Part shown: positions 7,287 to 14,632 of the stretch, in pieces
How the letters are laid out: each line of letters opens with the position of its first letter
Numbering within the stretch: position 1 is the stretch's first letter
Assembly: GCF_001046855.1 (NCBI RefSeq)
Contig: NZ_HF570958.1
Span: 1,612,631 to 1,645,760 of the forward strand
Source of the DNA: Nostocoides japonicum T1-X7
GTDB taxonomy: Bacteria; Actinomycetota; Actinomycetes; Actinomycetales; Dermatophilaceae
DNA length: 33,130 bases
Reading direction: 5' to 3'
Notes under the pieces: generated by a model
Database searches by the model: none
Told to the model about the DNA's origin: nothing
What the model saw: only the letters and a program-made list of their open reading frames with translations
Made by a program: the position numbers and the translations under genes

Positions 7287-7298
7287 CAAGGAGGAACC

Positions 7299-8660
7299 AT
7301 GAGCGCACGACAGACCACCCCACGTGGTCAGAGCACCGTCGAGGCCGGCTCTGCCGGCTTCCTTCACCGCATCGCCACCAAGAAGGCGATGTTCAAGCTC
7401 GTCCCGCTCATGGCGGGCGCCTATCTCATCTCGTACGTCGACCGGACGAACGTCGCCCTGGCCAAGTCGGCCCTCGAGGTCGACGCGGGCATCAGCGCGG
7501 CGGCCTTCGGCCTCGGTGCGGGGGTCTTCTTCCTCACGTACGCACTCCTGGAGATCCCGAGCAACCTCGCCCTCCACAAGGTGGGCGCTCGCGCCTGGAT
7601 CACCCGGATCGCCGTGACGTGGGGCCTGCTGTCCATGGCCATGGTGTTCGTCAGCAACGAGACGAGCTTCTACGTGCTGCGACTCCTGCTGGGCGCGGCC
7701 GAGGCGGGCCTCTTCCCGGGCCTGATGTACGTCATCACGAAGTGGTTCGCCCAGGAGGACCGCGCCAAGATCGTCGGCCTCCTGCTCGTCGCCTGGGCCT
7801 CCGCGGGCATCATCGGCAACCCGATCGGCGGTGCCATCATGACCATGGACGGGGCCTTCGGCCTCCACGGGTGGCAGTGGCTGTTCCTCATCGAGGGTCT
7901 CCCCGCCGTGCTCCTCGGGCTGTGGATCTGGAAGCGCTTCCCCGACAGCCCCTCCGCGGCCTCGTGGCTCACCGCCGAGGAGGCCCGCGTCCTCTCCGAG
8001 CGGGCCGGCGACGTTCCCGAGAACCACGCGAAGGCCTCCCTGCGCACGATCATGTCCAACCGGACGACCGCGCTCGTCGCCGTCATGTACTTCCTCTCCT
8101 CGCTCGGGGTCTGGGGCGCCATCTACTTCATCCCCGCCGTCATCGGGCAGATGGGGGTGACCGACGAGCTCACGATCGGGCTGCTCGCCGGGCTGGTGAG
8201 CGTCGGCTCGCTCGTCGGGGTCCTCGTCTTCCCCCGCCTGCTGCGCCGTTGGCACAGTGAGTTCCCGCTCATGGCGGCCTCCTGGGTCGGCGTCCTCGCG
8301 AGCGCAGTCCTGTTCCTGGCCCTGCCCACGAGTACGGGGCGACTGCTGGCCCTCATGATCCTGGCCTTCTTCCTCGTCGGCGGTCAGCCTCTCATCTGGT
8401 CGGTCGCCATGCACCGGATGTCGGGCCGGACCGCGGCGGTCGCACTGGCCTTCGTCAACACGGTCGGCCTGCTCGGCGGCTTCTTCGGCCCGACGCTCTT
8501 CGGCGCCATCGAGGACGTGACCGGCAAGGCGGCCAACGGCTTCGCCATCGTCATCGTCTGCAGCCTCCTCGGCCTGGTGTTCACCGCGATCCTGTCGCGC
8601 GTCGTTCGCCGCAGCCGCTCGGCGGCGGACGCGCAGGTCGCCGAGATCCGCGCGGCCTGA
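7299..8660 (+). CDS. MFS transporter, anion:cation symporter (ACS) family
   Basis: 453-aa inner-membrane permease with 12 hydrophobic segments in two halves joined by a charged loop (~residues 210-250). TM1 reads LISYVDRTNVALAK, the ACS hallmark (DR-N-A), and the helix 4/5 region contains LLLGAAEAGLFPGLMYVITKWF, also typical. Known ACS members import organic anions such as phthalate, 4-hydroxyphenylacetate, tartrate, glucarate, galactonate or pantothenate with protons. ATG 7299 follows AAGGAGGA. The TetR operator overlaps the start of the transcript. A strong hairpin (8671-8707) separates it from the dehydrogenase downstream. In this island it most likely imports the acid that the aldolase/ligase/oxidase enzymes use; the exact anion cannot be read from sequence. 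Confidence 0.92.
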   Translation: MSARQTTPRGQSTVEAGSAGFLHRIATKKAMFKLVPLMAGAYLISYVDRTNVALAKSALEVDAGISAAAFGLGAGVFFLTYALLEIPSNLALHKVGARAWITRIAVTWGLLSMAMVFVSNETSFYVLRLLLGAAEAGLFPGLMYVITKWFAQEDRAKIVGLLLVAWASAGIIGNPIGGAIMTMDGAFGLHGWQWLFLIEGLPAVLLGLWIWKRFPDSPSAASWLTAEEARVLSERAGDVPENHAKASLRTIMSNRTTALVAVMYFLSSLGVWGAIYFIPAVIGQMGVTDELTIGLLAGLVSVGSLVGVLVFPRLLRRWHSEFPLMAASWVGVLASAVLFLALPTSTGRLLALMILAFFLVGGQPLIWSVAMHRMSGRTAAVALAFVNTVGLLGGFFGPTLFGAIEDVTGKAANGFAIVIVCSLLGLVFTAILSRVVRRSRSAADAQVAEIRAA

Positions 8661-8670
8661 CGACTCCCCC

Positions 8671-8707
8671 GTCGACCCCCGCGTGCCCGAGGCGCGCGGG
8701 GGTCGAC
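8671..8707. terminator. Hairpin terminator after the MFS gene
   Basis: GTCGACCCCCGCG (8671-8683) pairs perfectly with CGCGGGGGTCGAC (8695-8707) across an 11-nt loop. There is no U-run, as is usual in high-GC actinobacteria. It stands only 10 bp after the MFS stop and 28 bp before the next gene's GTG, so it may attenuate rather than fully separate the two. Confidence 0.8.
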
Positions 8708-8735
8708 CATTCCACACCCGGAAGGAAGACCACCC

Positions 8736-9692
8736 GTGACCCCACGGCCTGTCGTCGGGCTCAGCCGCCCGCTCCCCGAGGAGAGCCTCCTCGCGCTCCG
8801 CGAGCTCGCGGACGTCCGCATGCCTCCCGAGGACCGTCCGGCCGACCTCGCCGACGTCCTCCGAGGTGCGGACCACGCCCTCGTCACGCCGTACGAGCGC
8901 ATCGACGACGCGCTCCTCGACGCCTGTCCGACGCTGCGACGGATCATCACCGTCAGTGCCGGCTACGACCACATCGACGTGGCGGCGTGTGCCTCCCGCG
9001 GTATCGAGGTGGCCAACACCCCCGGAGCCGTCGTCGCGGCGACGGCCGACCATGCCTTCGGACTTCTCCTCGCGGCGTCGCGGCGGATCGTCGAGGCCGA
9101 CGCATACACCCGGTCGGGATCCTGGTCGGGAGGCGTCGCGCCCTTCCTCGGGCAGGACGTCCACCACAGCACCCTGGGGATCGTCGGCATGGGGAGGATC
9201 GGTCAGCAGCTGGCTCGTCGCGCCCACGGCTTCGACATGGAGGTCGTCTACCACGGCCGTCGTCGCCTCGAGCCGACGCTCGAGAGCCGGCTCGGGGTCC
9301 GTCGACTGCCGCTCGAGGAGCTCCTCGCCCACAGCGACGCCGTCATCCTCCAGGTGAGCTACAGCCCGGGGACCCACCATCTCCTCGACGAGCGCCGGCT
9401 GGCCCTCATGAAGCCGAGCGCGGTCCTCGTCAACACCTCCCGCGGTGGCGTCGTCGACGACGCGGCGCTCGCCCGAGCCCTCTCCTCCGGGCGGCTTGCC
9501 GGGGCCGGCCTCGACGTCTTCGAGGGCGAGCCGCATCTCCTGCCGGAGCTGCGCTCCCTGCCCAACGTCGTCCTCACCCCGCACCTCGGAGCGCACACGG
9601 TGACGACCCACCGACGGATGGCACAGGAGGCCCTGACCAACCTCATCGGCACCCTTCGAGGGGCCGAGCTCGAGAACCGCGTCACGCCCTGA
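8736..9692 (+). CDS. D-2-hydroxyacid dehydrogenase (NAD(P)-dependent)
   Basis: 318-aa cytoplasmic dehydrogenase of the D-isomer-specific 2-hydroxyacid family, interconverting 2-hydroxy and 2-keto acids. The Rossmann motif GMGRIG is at 151-156. The catalytic Arg is in SRGG (R236), Glu in EGEP (E265) and the acid-base His in TPHLGAH (H283). GTG 8736 is chosen because of GGAAGGA upstream and because it fits family length. Closest functional classes are glyoxylate/hydroxypyruvate reductase and 2-ketogluconate reductase, not separable here. It follows the MFS gene past a hairpin, and another hairpin (9695-9722) closes it. Paired with the FMN oxidase at 12513 the island could handle 2-hydroxyacids of both configurations. 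Confidence 0.9.
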   Translation: MTPRPVVGLSRPLPEESLLALRELADVRMPPEDRPADLADVLRGADHALVTPYERIDDALLDACPTLRRIITVSAGYDHIDVAACASRGIEVANTPGAVVAATADHAFGLLLAASRRIVEADAYTRSGSWSGGVAPFLGQDVHHSTLGIVGMGRIGQQLARRAHGFDMEVVYHGRRRLEPTLESRLGVRRLPLEELLAHSDAVILQVSYSPGTHHLLDERRLALMKPSAVLVNTSRGGVVDDAALARALSSGRLAGAGLDVFEGEPHLLPELRSLPNVVLTPHLGAHTVTTHRRMAQEALTNLIGTLRGAELENRVTP

Positions 9693-9694
9693 GG

Positions 9695-9722
9695 CCCCGC
9701 CGCCGGTCCGGGACCGTCGGGG
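9695..9722. terminator. Hairpin after the D-2-hydroxyacid dehydrogenase gene
   Basis: Inner stem CGGTC/GACCG (9704-9708 with 9712-9716) and outer stem CCCCG/CGGGG (9695-9699 with 9718-9722), with an unequal bulge between. It begins 3 bp after the stop codon. It has no U-tract; probable terminator just ahead of the aldolase promoter. Confidence 0.55.
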
Positions 9723-9730
9723 AACCGGGC

Positions 9731-9760
9731 TTGACAACTAAGCATCTGCTTAGGCATACT
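9731..9760 (+). promoter_or_regulatory. Promoter of the aldolase gene with operator in the spacer
   Basis: A consensus -35 TTGACA (9731-9736) is followed by an 18-bp spacer and CATACT (9755-9760, 4 of 6 to TATAAT). The spacer is almost exactly filled by CTAAGC-ATCT-GCTTAG. Expected transcription start is near 9767, just before a second operator at 9771-9788. This is the clearest promoter in the window. Confidence 0.82.
9738..9753. promoter_or_regulatory. TetR operator 4 (between -35 and -10)
   Basis: CTAAGC-ATCT-GCTTAG. The arms are conserved while the 4-nt centre differs from the other copies (AAGC or its complement GCTT), which shows that the arms are what is under selection. Binding here would exclude RNA polymerase. 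Confidence 0.85.
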
Positions 9761-9770
9761 GGAGACATGA

Positions 9771-9788
9771 ACTAAGCAAGCGCTTAGT
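9771..9788. promoter_or_regulatory. TetR operator 5 (downstream of the start site)
   Basis: ACTAAGC-AAGC-GCTTAGT, a perfect 7-bp inverted repeat 34 bp (about three helical turns) from operator 4, centre to centre. This spacing would let two dimers sit on the same DNA face. It lies 32 bp before the aldolase start codon. Confidence 0.85.
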
Positions 9789-9820
9789 TACTTGTCCGCT
9801 ACTCGCCCAAGGAGCATCCC

Positions 9821-10639
9821 ATGACGACCATCACCCCGGAGATCATCGCGCTGGTTCGCCAGAACGTCGGCCCCTGCCCGGACGACTTCGAGCTCCCCCT
9901 CCCCGCCGTCGGGCTGTCTGTCGAGGAGGAGCGTGAGGTCCGCAAGCGTGAGCTGGCCGTCGCCTTCCGGCTGTTCGGCAGGTTCGGCTTCTCCGAGGGC
10001 GTCGCCGGGCACATCACGGCGCGCGACCCGGAGAACCCCGACTGGTACTGGCTCAACCCCTTCGGCATGAGCTTCAACCAGATCAAGGTCTCGGACCTCG
10101 TCTGCGTCGACCACAGGGGCCATCTCGTCCACGGCAAGCGCCCCGTCAACGCCGCGGCGTTCTGCATCCACTCCGCGGTCCACCAGGCCCGCCCCGACGT
10201 CGTCGCCGCCGCCCACGCCCACTCGGTCCACGGCAAGGCGTTCGCCAGCCTCGGCATCCGCCTGGACCCCATCACGCAGGACGCCTGCGCGTTCTACGAG
10301 GACCACGGGCTCTACGAGGGATTCGGTGGCGTCGCCTCCAACGAGCAGGAGGGCAAGGAGATCGCCGCGGCCGTCGGCCCGCACAAGGCCGCCATCCTGC
10401 AGAACCACGGCCTCATCACCGTCGGGGGCTCGGTCGCCTCCGCGGCCTGGTGGTTCATCACGATGGACCGCTCGTGCCAGGCCCAGCTGCTCGCGATGGC
10501 CGCCGGCACGCCGAAGCACATCGACCACGGCACCGCCGTGCAGACGCACGAGCAGATCGGCACCGACCTCGCCGGCTGGGGTCAGTTCCGGCCGCTCTGG
10601 GACCAGATCGTCGCCACCCAGCCCGACGTCTTCGAGTGA
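9821..10639 (+). CDS. Class II aldolase/adducin-family protein
   Basis: 272-aa cytoplasmic protein of the zinc-dependent class II aldolase/adducin fold (fuculose-1-phosphate aldolase and relatives). Candidate zinc ligands are the His pair in AAHAHSVHGKA and the His in LQNHGLITVGG. The family's catalytic acid is not certain. The aldolase sequence starts near residue 40 (KRELAVAFRLFGRFGFSEGVAGHITARDP). This subgroup, common beside acyl-CoA and aromatic catabolic genes, is often not a sugar-phosphate aldolase and includes decarboxylase-like members. ATG 9821 follows AAGGAGC. Transcription is from the double-operator promoter at 9731; a hairpin (10648-10680) follows. Fold is sure; the reaction is not. 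Confidence 0.88.
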   Translation: MTTITPEIIALVRQNVGPCPDDFELPLPAVGLSVEEEREVRKRELAVAFRLFGRFGFSEGVAGHITARDPENPDWYWLNPFGMSFNQIKVSDLVCVDHRGHLVHGKRPVNAAAFCIHSAVHQARPDVVAAAHAHSVHGKAFASLGIRLDPITQDACAFYEDHGLYEGFGGVASNEQEGKEIAAAVGPHKAAILQNHGLITVGGSVASAAWWFITMDRSCQAQLLAMAAGTPKHIDHGTAVQTHEQIGTDLAGWGQFRPLWDQIVATQPDVFE

Positions 10640-10647
10640 CCAGCCCC

Positions 10648-10680
10648 GTGGGGCCGCCGGTCGCCGACCTGCGGCCCCAC
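10648..10680. terminator. Hairpin after the aldolase gene
   Basis: GTGGGGCCGC (10648-10657) pairs perfectly with GCGGCCCCAC (10671-10680) across a 13-nt loop, 8 bp after the aldolase stop. No U-tract. As no promoter or operator is evident in the remaining 54 bp before the ligase gene, it may act as a partial terminator that lowers expression of the ligase-oxidase pair. Confidence 0.75.
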
Positions 10681-10734
10681 TCGCATACCAACCCACCCGA
10701 CCGACCGGCAGAGCGCCGGAGGAAGAGACCCGTC

Positions 10735-12516
10735 ATGAGCACCGTCCACCCGGCCCCCGCCACCACCCTCGCCCAGCTCCCCTACCTCAACGCCGCCCGT
10801 TGGAACGAGCGGCCGGCCATGCGGCACAAGGTGGGCGACGCCTGGCACGACATCTCCTACGCAGACGCCCGCGACGTCGTCGACGAGATCGCGCGCGGCC
10901 TCCTCGCCCTCGGCGTCGAGCACGGTGACCGCGTCGCGATCCTCGCCGACACCCGACCCGAGTGGGCCGAGGCGGCCGCCGGCGTCCATGCCGTGGGCGG
11001 CGCCGTCGTGCCGATCTACCCCTCGAGCTCCGCCGAGGAGTGCGCGTGGGTCCTCGGCGACTCCGGGGCGAGCGTCGTCGTCTGCGAGAACGCGGCACAG
11101 GCCGCGAAGGTCGACCGGATCCGCGAGGGGCTGCCCGCTCTCACGGCCACGATCGTCGTCGACGGTCCCGTCGCGGGCTGGACCTCCCTGAGCGAGCTGC
11201 GGGAGCTCGGCGCCGGCCTTGACCCGGAGGTCGTGCAGGAGCGGGTCGCCGGTGTGGCACCGGAGGACATCGCCATCGTCATCTACACCTCCGGCACGAC
11301 CGGGCGCCCCAAGGGCTGCGTGCTCACCCACGCCAACCTCGTCGCGACGAACCGCGCCACCCGGACCGTCGGCCTCTTCGGAGAGGGAGAGATCACCTAC
11401 CTCTACCTCCCGATGGCCCACGTCTTCGGCCAGTGCAGCGTCCTGCTCACCGAGGAGGTCGGCGGTGTCGTCGCCTTCGTCTCCGGCGGGAGCGAGCGGA
11501 TCGTCGCCGACCTCGCGGAGATCCGGCCGACGTATGTCCCCTCCGTCCCGCGGGTGTTCGAGAAGCTGTATGCCGCGGTGACGCGTGGCGTGCCGGCCGA
11601 GGACGTGCGCCGCGGGCTCGCCGCCGTGGCGCAGGTGCGGGCGACGGGATCCGGGCAGGAGCCCTCGGCGGAGGCCCTCGCCGCCGCCGAGGCCATCGAG
11701 CCGATCCTTGCCGCCGGCCGCGCCGTCCTCGGGGGCCGGGTCCGGGTCGCCATCTCGGGTGCCGCCCCGATCTCGACGGAGATCCTCGCGTTCTTCGAGG
11801 CGGCCGGTGTGCCGATCTTCGAGGGGTACGGCCTCAGCGAGTCCGCCGGCATCGGCACGCTCAACGTCCCCGGGCGGGTGCGTCACGGCTCGGTCGGTCC
11901 CGTCCTGCCCGGCCTGCGGGCCCGCATCGCCGAGGACGGGGAGATCCTCCTCGGCGGCGAACACATCTTCGCCGGCTACTGGCGCAACGAGGGCGCGACG
12001 ACCGAGGTCCTCGAGGACGGCTGGCTGCACACGGGTGACCTCGGATCCCTCGACGAGGACGGGATGCTGACCATCACCGGACGCAAGAAGGACATCATCA
12101 TCACGGCAGGCGGCAAGAACATCACCCCGGCCAACCTGGAGAACGACGTGCGGCAGTCGCCGTTCGTCTCGAACGTCCTTCTCCACGGTGACCGGCGGCC
12201 CTACCTCGTCGCCCTCGTCACGCTGGACCCTGAGGCCGTCCTCCCCTGGGCCCGGTCGGCGGGACTGCCGGACGACCTGGCGACCCTTGCCGAGCATCCA
12301 CGCGTCATCGAGCTGGTCCAGCGCGTCGTCGACGCGGCGAACGCCAGGTACGCCACAGTGGCACAGATGAAGAAGTTCCTCATCCTCCCGCACGACTTCA
12401 GCCAGGAGTCGGGCGAGCTCACGCCGACGCTCAAGCTCAAGCGTGCGGTCGTCGCCGACCGGTACGCCGAGCAGCTCGAGCACCTCTACGACGGGAAGGC
12501 AGCGCTCTCCGCATGA
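10735..12516 (+). CDS. AMP-forming long-chain acyl-CoA ligase (FadD15/FAA1-type)
   Basis: 593-aa ligase that activates a carboxylic acid with ATP and CoA. The ATP/AMP motif YTSGTTGRPKG begins at residue 184, the A5 motif GYGLSES at 364, the A7 motif TGDLG at 433, and the hinge GRKKDIIITAGGKNI follows. A helical insert around residues 280-330 (VTRGVPAEDVRRGL...) and the C-terminal SGELTPTLKLKR are typical of the long FAA1-like subgroup; the catalytic lysine falls in TPTLKLKR. ATG 10735 is preceded by GGAGGAAGAG. Its stop overlaps the next start (ATGA at 12513), so the ligase and the FMN oxidase are coupled. In the island it probably activates the imported or hydrolase-released acid; chain length is not predictable. 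Confidence 0.92.
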   Translation: MSTVHPAPATTLAQLPYLNAARWNERPAMRHKVGDAWHDISYADARDVVDEIARGLLALGVEHGDRVAILADTRPEWAEAAAGVHAVGGAVVPIYPSSSAEECAWVLGDSGASVVVCENAAQAAKVDRIREGLPALTATIVVDGPVAGWTSLSELRELGAGLDPEVVQERVAGVAPEDIAIVIYTSGTTGRPKGCVLTHANLVATNRATRTVGLFGEGEITYLYLPMAHVFGQCSVLLTEEVGGVVAFVSGGSERIVADLAEIRPTYVPSVPRVFEKLYAAVTRGVPAEDVRRGLAAVAQVRATGSGQEPSAEALAAAEAIEPILAAGRAVLGGRVRVAISGAAPISTEILAFFEAAGVPIFEGYGLSESAGIGTLNVPGRVRHGSVGPVLPGLRARIAEDGEILLGGEHIFAGYWRNEGATTEVLEDGWLHTGDLGSLDEDGMLTITGRKKDIIITAGGKNITPANLENDVRQSPFVSNVLLHGDRRPYLVALVTLDPEAVLPWARSAGLPDDLATLAEHPRVIELVQRVVDAANARYATVAQMKKFLILPHDFSQESGELTPTLKLKRAVVADRYAEQLEHLYDGKAALSA

Positions 12517-13721
12517 CCGCGAACGGACGCGTCGACGCGACGGTCCCCCACTGGGGCACGTACCAGAACGAGATCTATCTCGCGGGACTGGGCGGTGAGA
12601 TCCCTCGGCTCCCCATGACGTATGCCGAGCTGGAGCGCAGCGCGCAGGGCGTCCTCGGCGCGGCCCTCACGTCATACATCGCCGGCGGAGCCGGCAACGA
12701 GCAGACCCAGCGTGTCAACGTCACCGCGTTCGACCGCTACGGCCTCATGCCGAGGATGTTCGTCAAGGCCACCGAGCGGGACCTGTCGGTCGACCTGTTC
12801 GGCATGCACCTGCCGAGCCCCCTGCTCATGGCGCCGGTCGGCGTCCTCGGCCTCACGCCTCCCGGCGGCCACGGTGACATCGTCACGGCGCAGGCCGCCG
12901 CGGCGACCGGAGTGCCGATGATCGCCTCGACGCTCATGTCGGACCCGATGGAGCAGGTCGCGGCGGCCCTCGGCGACACGCCGGGGCTGTTCCAGCTCTA
13001 CACGCCGACGGACCGGGGTCTGGCCGAGAGCCTCGTGTCCCGCGCCGAGGCGGCCGGGTTCCGGGCGATCGTCGTCACCCTCGACACGTGGGTCCCCGGG
13101 TGGCGCCCGAGGGACCTCGCCCACAGCCAGTTCCCCCAGCTGCGCGGACACGTCCTCGCCAACTACGTCAGCGACCCGGTCTTCCGTCGTCTCGCCGCCG
13201 GTGCGGGCGCCGACCTCGACGACCCACGGCCGGTCGCGCCGTACTGGGCCGCCGTCTTCGGCAACAACCTCGGCTGGGACGACCTCGCCTGGCTCCGGTC
13301 GACGACCGACCTGCCTCTCGTCGTCAAGGGCGTATGCCATCCCGACGACGCACGACGCGCCCTGGACGGCGGCGTCGACGGCATCTACTGCTCCAACCAC
13401 GGCGGCCGGCAGGCCAACGGCGGCATACCGGCCATCGACCTGCTGGCCGACGTCGTGCGCGCCGCCGACGGCGCGCCGGTGATCTTCGACTCCGGGGTGC
13501 GACAGGGCGAGCACATCATCAAGGCGCTGGCCCTCGGCGCCACCGCCGTCGCCGTCGGCCGGCCGTACGTCTACGGTCTGGCCCTCGGGGGCCGCGACGG
13601 TGTGGCCCACGTGCTCCGCAGCCTGCTCGCCGAGGCCGACCTCCTCATGGCGGTCGACGGCTATCCCACGGTCGCCGACCTCACGCCCGACGCCGTCCGG
13701 CGGGTCACCACCACCGGCTGA
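12513..13721 (+). CDS. FMN-dependent alpha-hydroxyacid oxidase/monooxygenase
   Basis: 402-aa TIM-barrel flavoprotein of the L-lactate oxidase, lactate 2-monooxygenase and glycolate oxidase family, which oxidises (S)-2-hydroxyacids to 2-oxoacids (or oxidatively decarboxylates them). Active-site His296 and Arg299 lie in SNHGGRQANGG, FMN-binding lysine in LPLVVKGV, and the phosphate loop in FDSGVRQGEHIIKALALGATAVAVGRPY. The N-terminal PHWGTYQNEIYLAGLGG resembles lactate 2-monooxygenase more than glycolate oxidase. The 4-nt overlap with the acyl-CoA ligase implies coupled translation. A bidirectional hairpin follows. No membrane anchor is seen, so the electron acceptor is probably O2. Confidence 0.92.
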   Translation: MTANGRVDATVPHWGTYQNEIYLAGLGGEIPRLPMTYAELERSAQGVLGAALTSYIAGGAGNEQTQRVNVTAFDRYGLMPRMFVKATERDLSVDLFGMHLPSPLLMAPVGVLGLTPPGGHGDIVTAQAAAATGVPMIASTLMSDPMEQVAAALGDTPGLFQLYTPTDRGLAESLVSRAEAAGFRAIVVTLDTWVPGWRPRDLAHSQFPQLRGHVLANYVSDPVFRRLAAGAGADLDDPRPVAPYWAAVFGNNLGWDDLAWLRSTTDLPLVVKGVCHPDDARRALDGGVDGIYCSNHGGRQANGGIPAIDLLADVVRAADGAPVIFDSGVRQGEHIIKALALGATAVAVGRPYVYGLALGGRDGVAHVLRSLLAEADLLMAVDGYPTVADLTPDAVRRVTTTG

Positions 13722-13791
13722 GCGTCACGTCCTCGGTCGGAGCAGGCCCGGGCTGCACTGCAACACGGCCGCAGCCCGTCCCCGGGTGGAA

Positions 13792-13832
13792 CCGGTGTGC
13801 CGGCCCGCCGTCGCGCGTGACCGGCACACCGG
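13792..13832. terminator. Bidirectional terminator between convergent operons
   Basis: CCGGTGTGCCGG (13792-13803) and CCGGCACACCGG (13821-13832) form a perfect 12-bp stem with a 17-nt loop. It lies between the oxidase stop (13721) and the HAD stop (13835, minus strand), so it can serve both convergent transcripts. Confidence 0.82.
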
Positions 13833-13834
13833 GG

Positions 13835-14632
13835 TCAGGGGCCCCCGGGGGCTGCTGCGCCTGAGGCGTCGACGGTGATCAGCTCGGCGAGGTCGTCGAC
13901 GACGAGCTCGGCGCCGGCGTCGACGAGGGCGGCATGGCCGGCTCCGCGGTCGACGGCGACGACCCGCAGGCCACCGTCGGCGGCGGCTCGCACGCCGCTC
14001 TCGGCGTCCTCGAAGGCGACGGTGTGGGCGGCCCGGGCGCCGAGGCGCCGAGCCGCGGCGACGAACGTGTCCGGTGCCGGCTTGCCCCGGAGCCCCTCCT
14101 CCTGCGCCGTCGTGCCGTCGACGACGTGGGCGAACGCGTCGAGGAGGTCCACCGCCTCCAGGACGCGCCGGGCGTTGCGCGAGCTGCTCACGACGGCGCA
14201 CGGCACCGACCGGTCGAGCAGCCACTGGACGAGGCGGATGGTGCCGGGGTAGACCGCCACCACCCCCTCGTCGAGCGCCCGGAGGAACGCGTCGTTCTTG
14301 CGGCGCGCGAGGCCGTGGACGGTGTCCGCCTCCGCCGGGTCGTCGGCCTCGCCCTCGGGGAGGTCGATCCCCCGGGAGGCGAGGACAGCCCGGATCCCGT
14401 CGAGCCTCGGCTTGCCGTCGACGTGCCGGAAGTAGTCGTCGTCGGTGTAGGGCGCGAGGTCGCCGGACACCCCGGGCCGCCCGGCGAGGAAGGCGCGGAA
14501 CATGTCTCCCCACGCGACCATGTGGAGGGACGCGGTGTCCGTGATGACGCCGTCGAGGTCGAAGAGCGCCGCGTCCGCGTGGCCGACGAGGTCGCGGACC
14601 GGCGGTGGCGACCCGACGGCGCCGTCGGTCAT
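13835..14632 (-). CDS. HAD-family beta-phosphoglucomutase-like enzyme
   Basis: 265-aa HAD phosphatase/mutase. Motif I is FDLDGVITDTA (nucleophile Asp and general acid Asp), motif II is VVSSSRN, the lysine motif is GKPAPDTF, and motif IV is FEDAESGVRAA. The cap includes HVDGKPRLDG, in line with a beta-phosphoglucomutase cap domain. Its start overlaps the stop of the GH65 gene (ATGA at 14632-14629). Known family logic: GH65 phosphorylases release beta-glucose 1-phosphate and this mutase turns it into glucose 6-phosphate. The match of gene order and family makes that role likely. Confidence 0.92.
   Translation of the reverse strand: MTDGAVGSPPPVRDLVGHADAALFDLDGVITDTASLHMVAWGDMFRAFLAGRPGVSGDLAPYTDDDYFRHVDGKPRLDGIRAVLASRGIDLPEGEADDPAEADTVHGLARRKNDAFLRALDEGVVAVYPGTIRLVQWLLDRSVPCAVVSSSRNARRVLEAVDLLDAFAHVVDGTTAQEEGLRGKPAPDTFVAAARRLGARAAHTVAFEDAESGVRAAADGGLRVVAVDRGAGHAALVDAGAELVVDDLAELITVDASGAAAPGGP

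Noticed and set aside
6462..9737. Very long minus-strand open frame (over 1000 codons) across the MFS and dehydrogenase genes
   Set aside because: Only its last 224 codons are a real gene (TetR). The rest is low-complexity Asp/Glu/Arg/Gly sequence, antisense to two well-recognised genes.
5572..9788. KstR2 (steroid catabolism) regulon
   Set aside because: The operator core resembles the published KstR2 site, but no steroid-ring genes are present and the TetR proteins match KstR2 only in general HTH layout.
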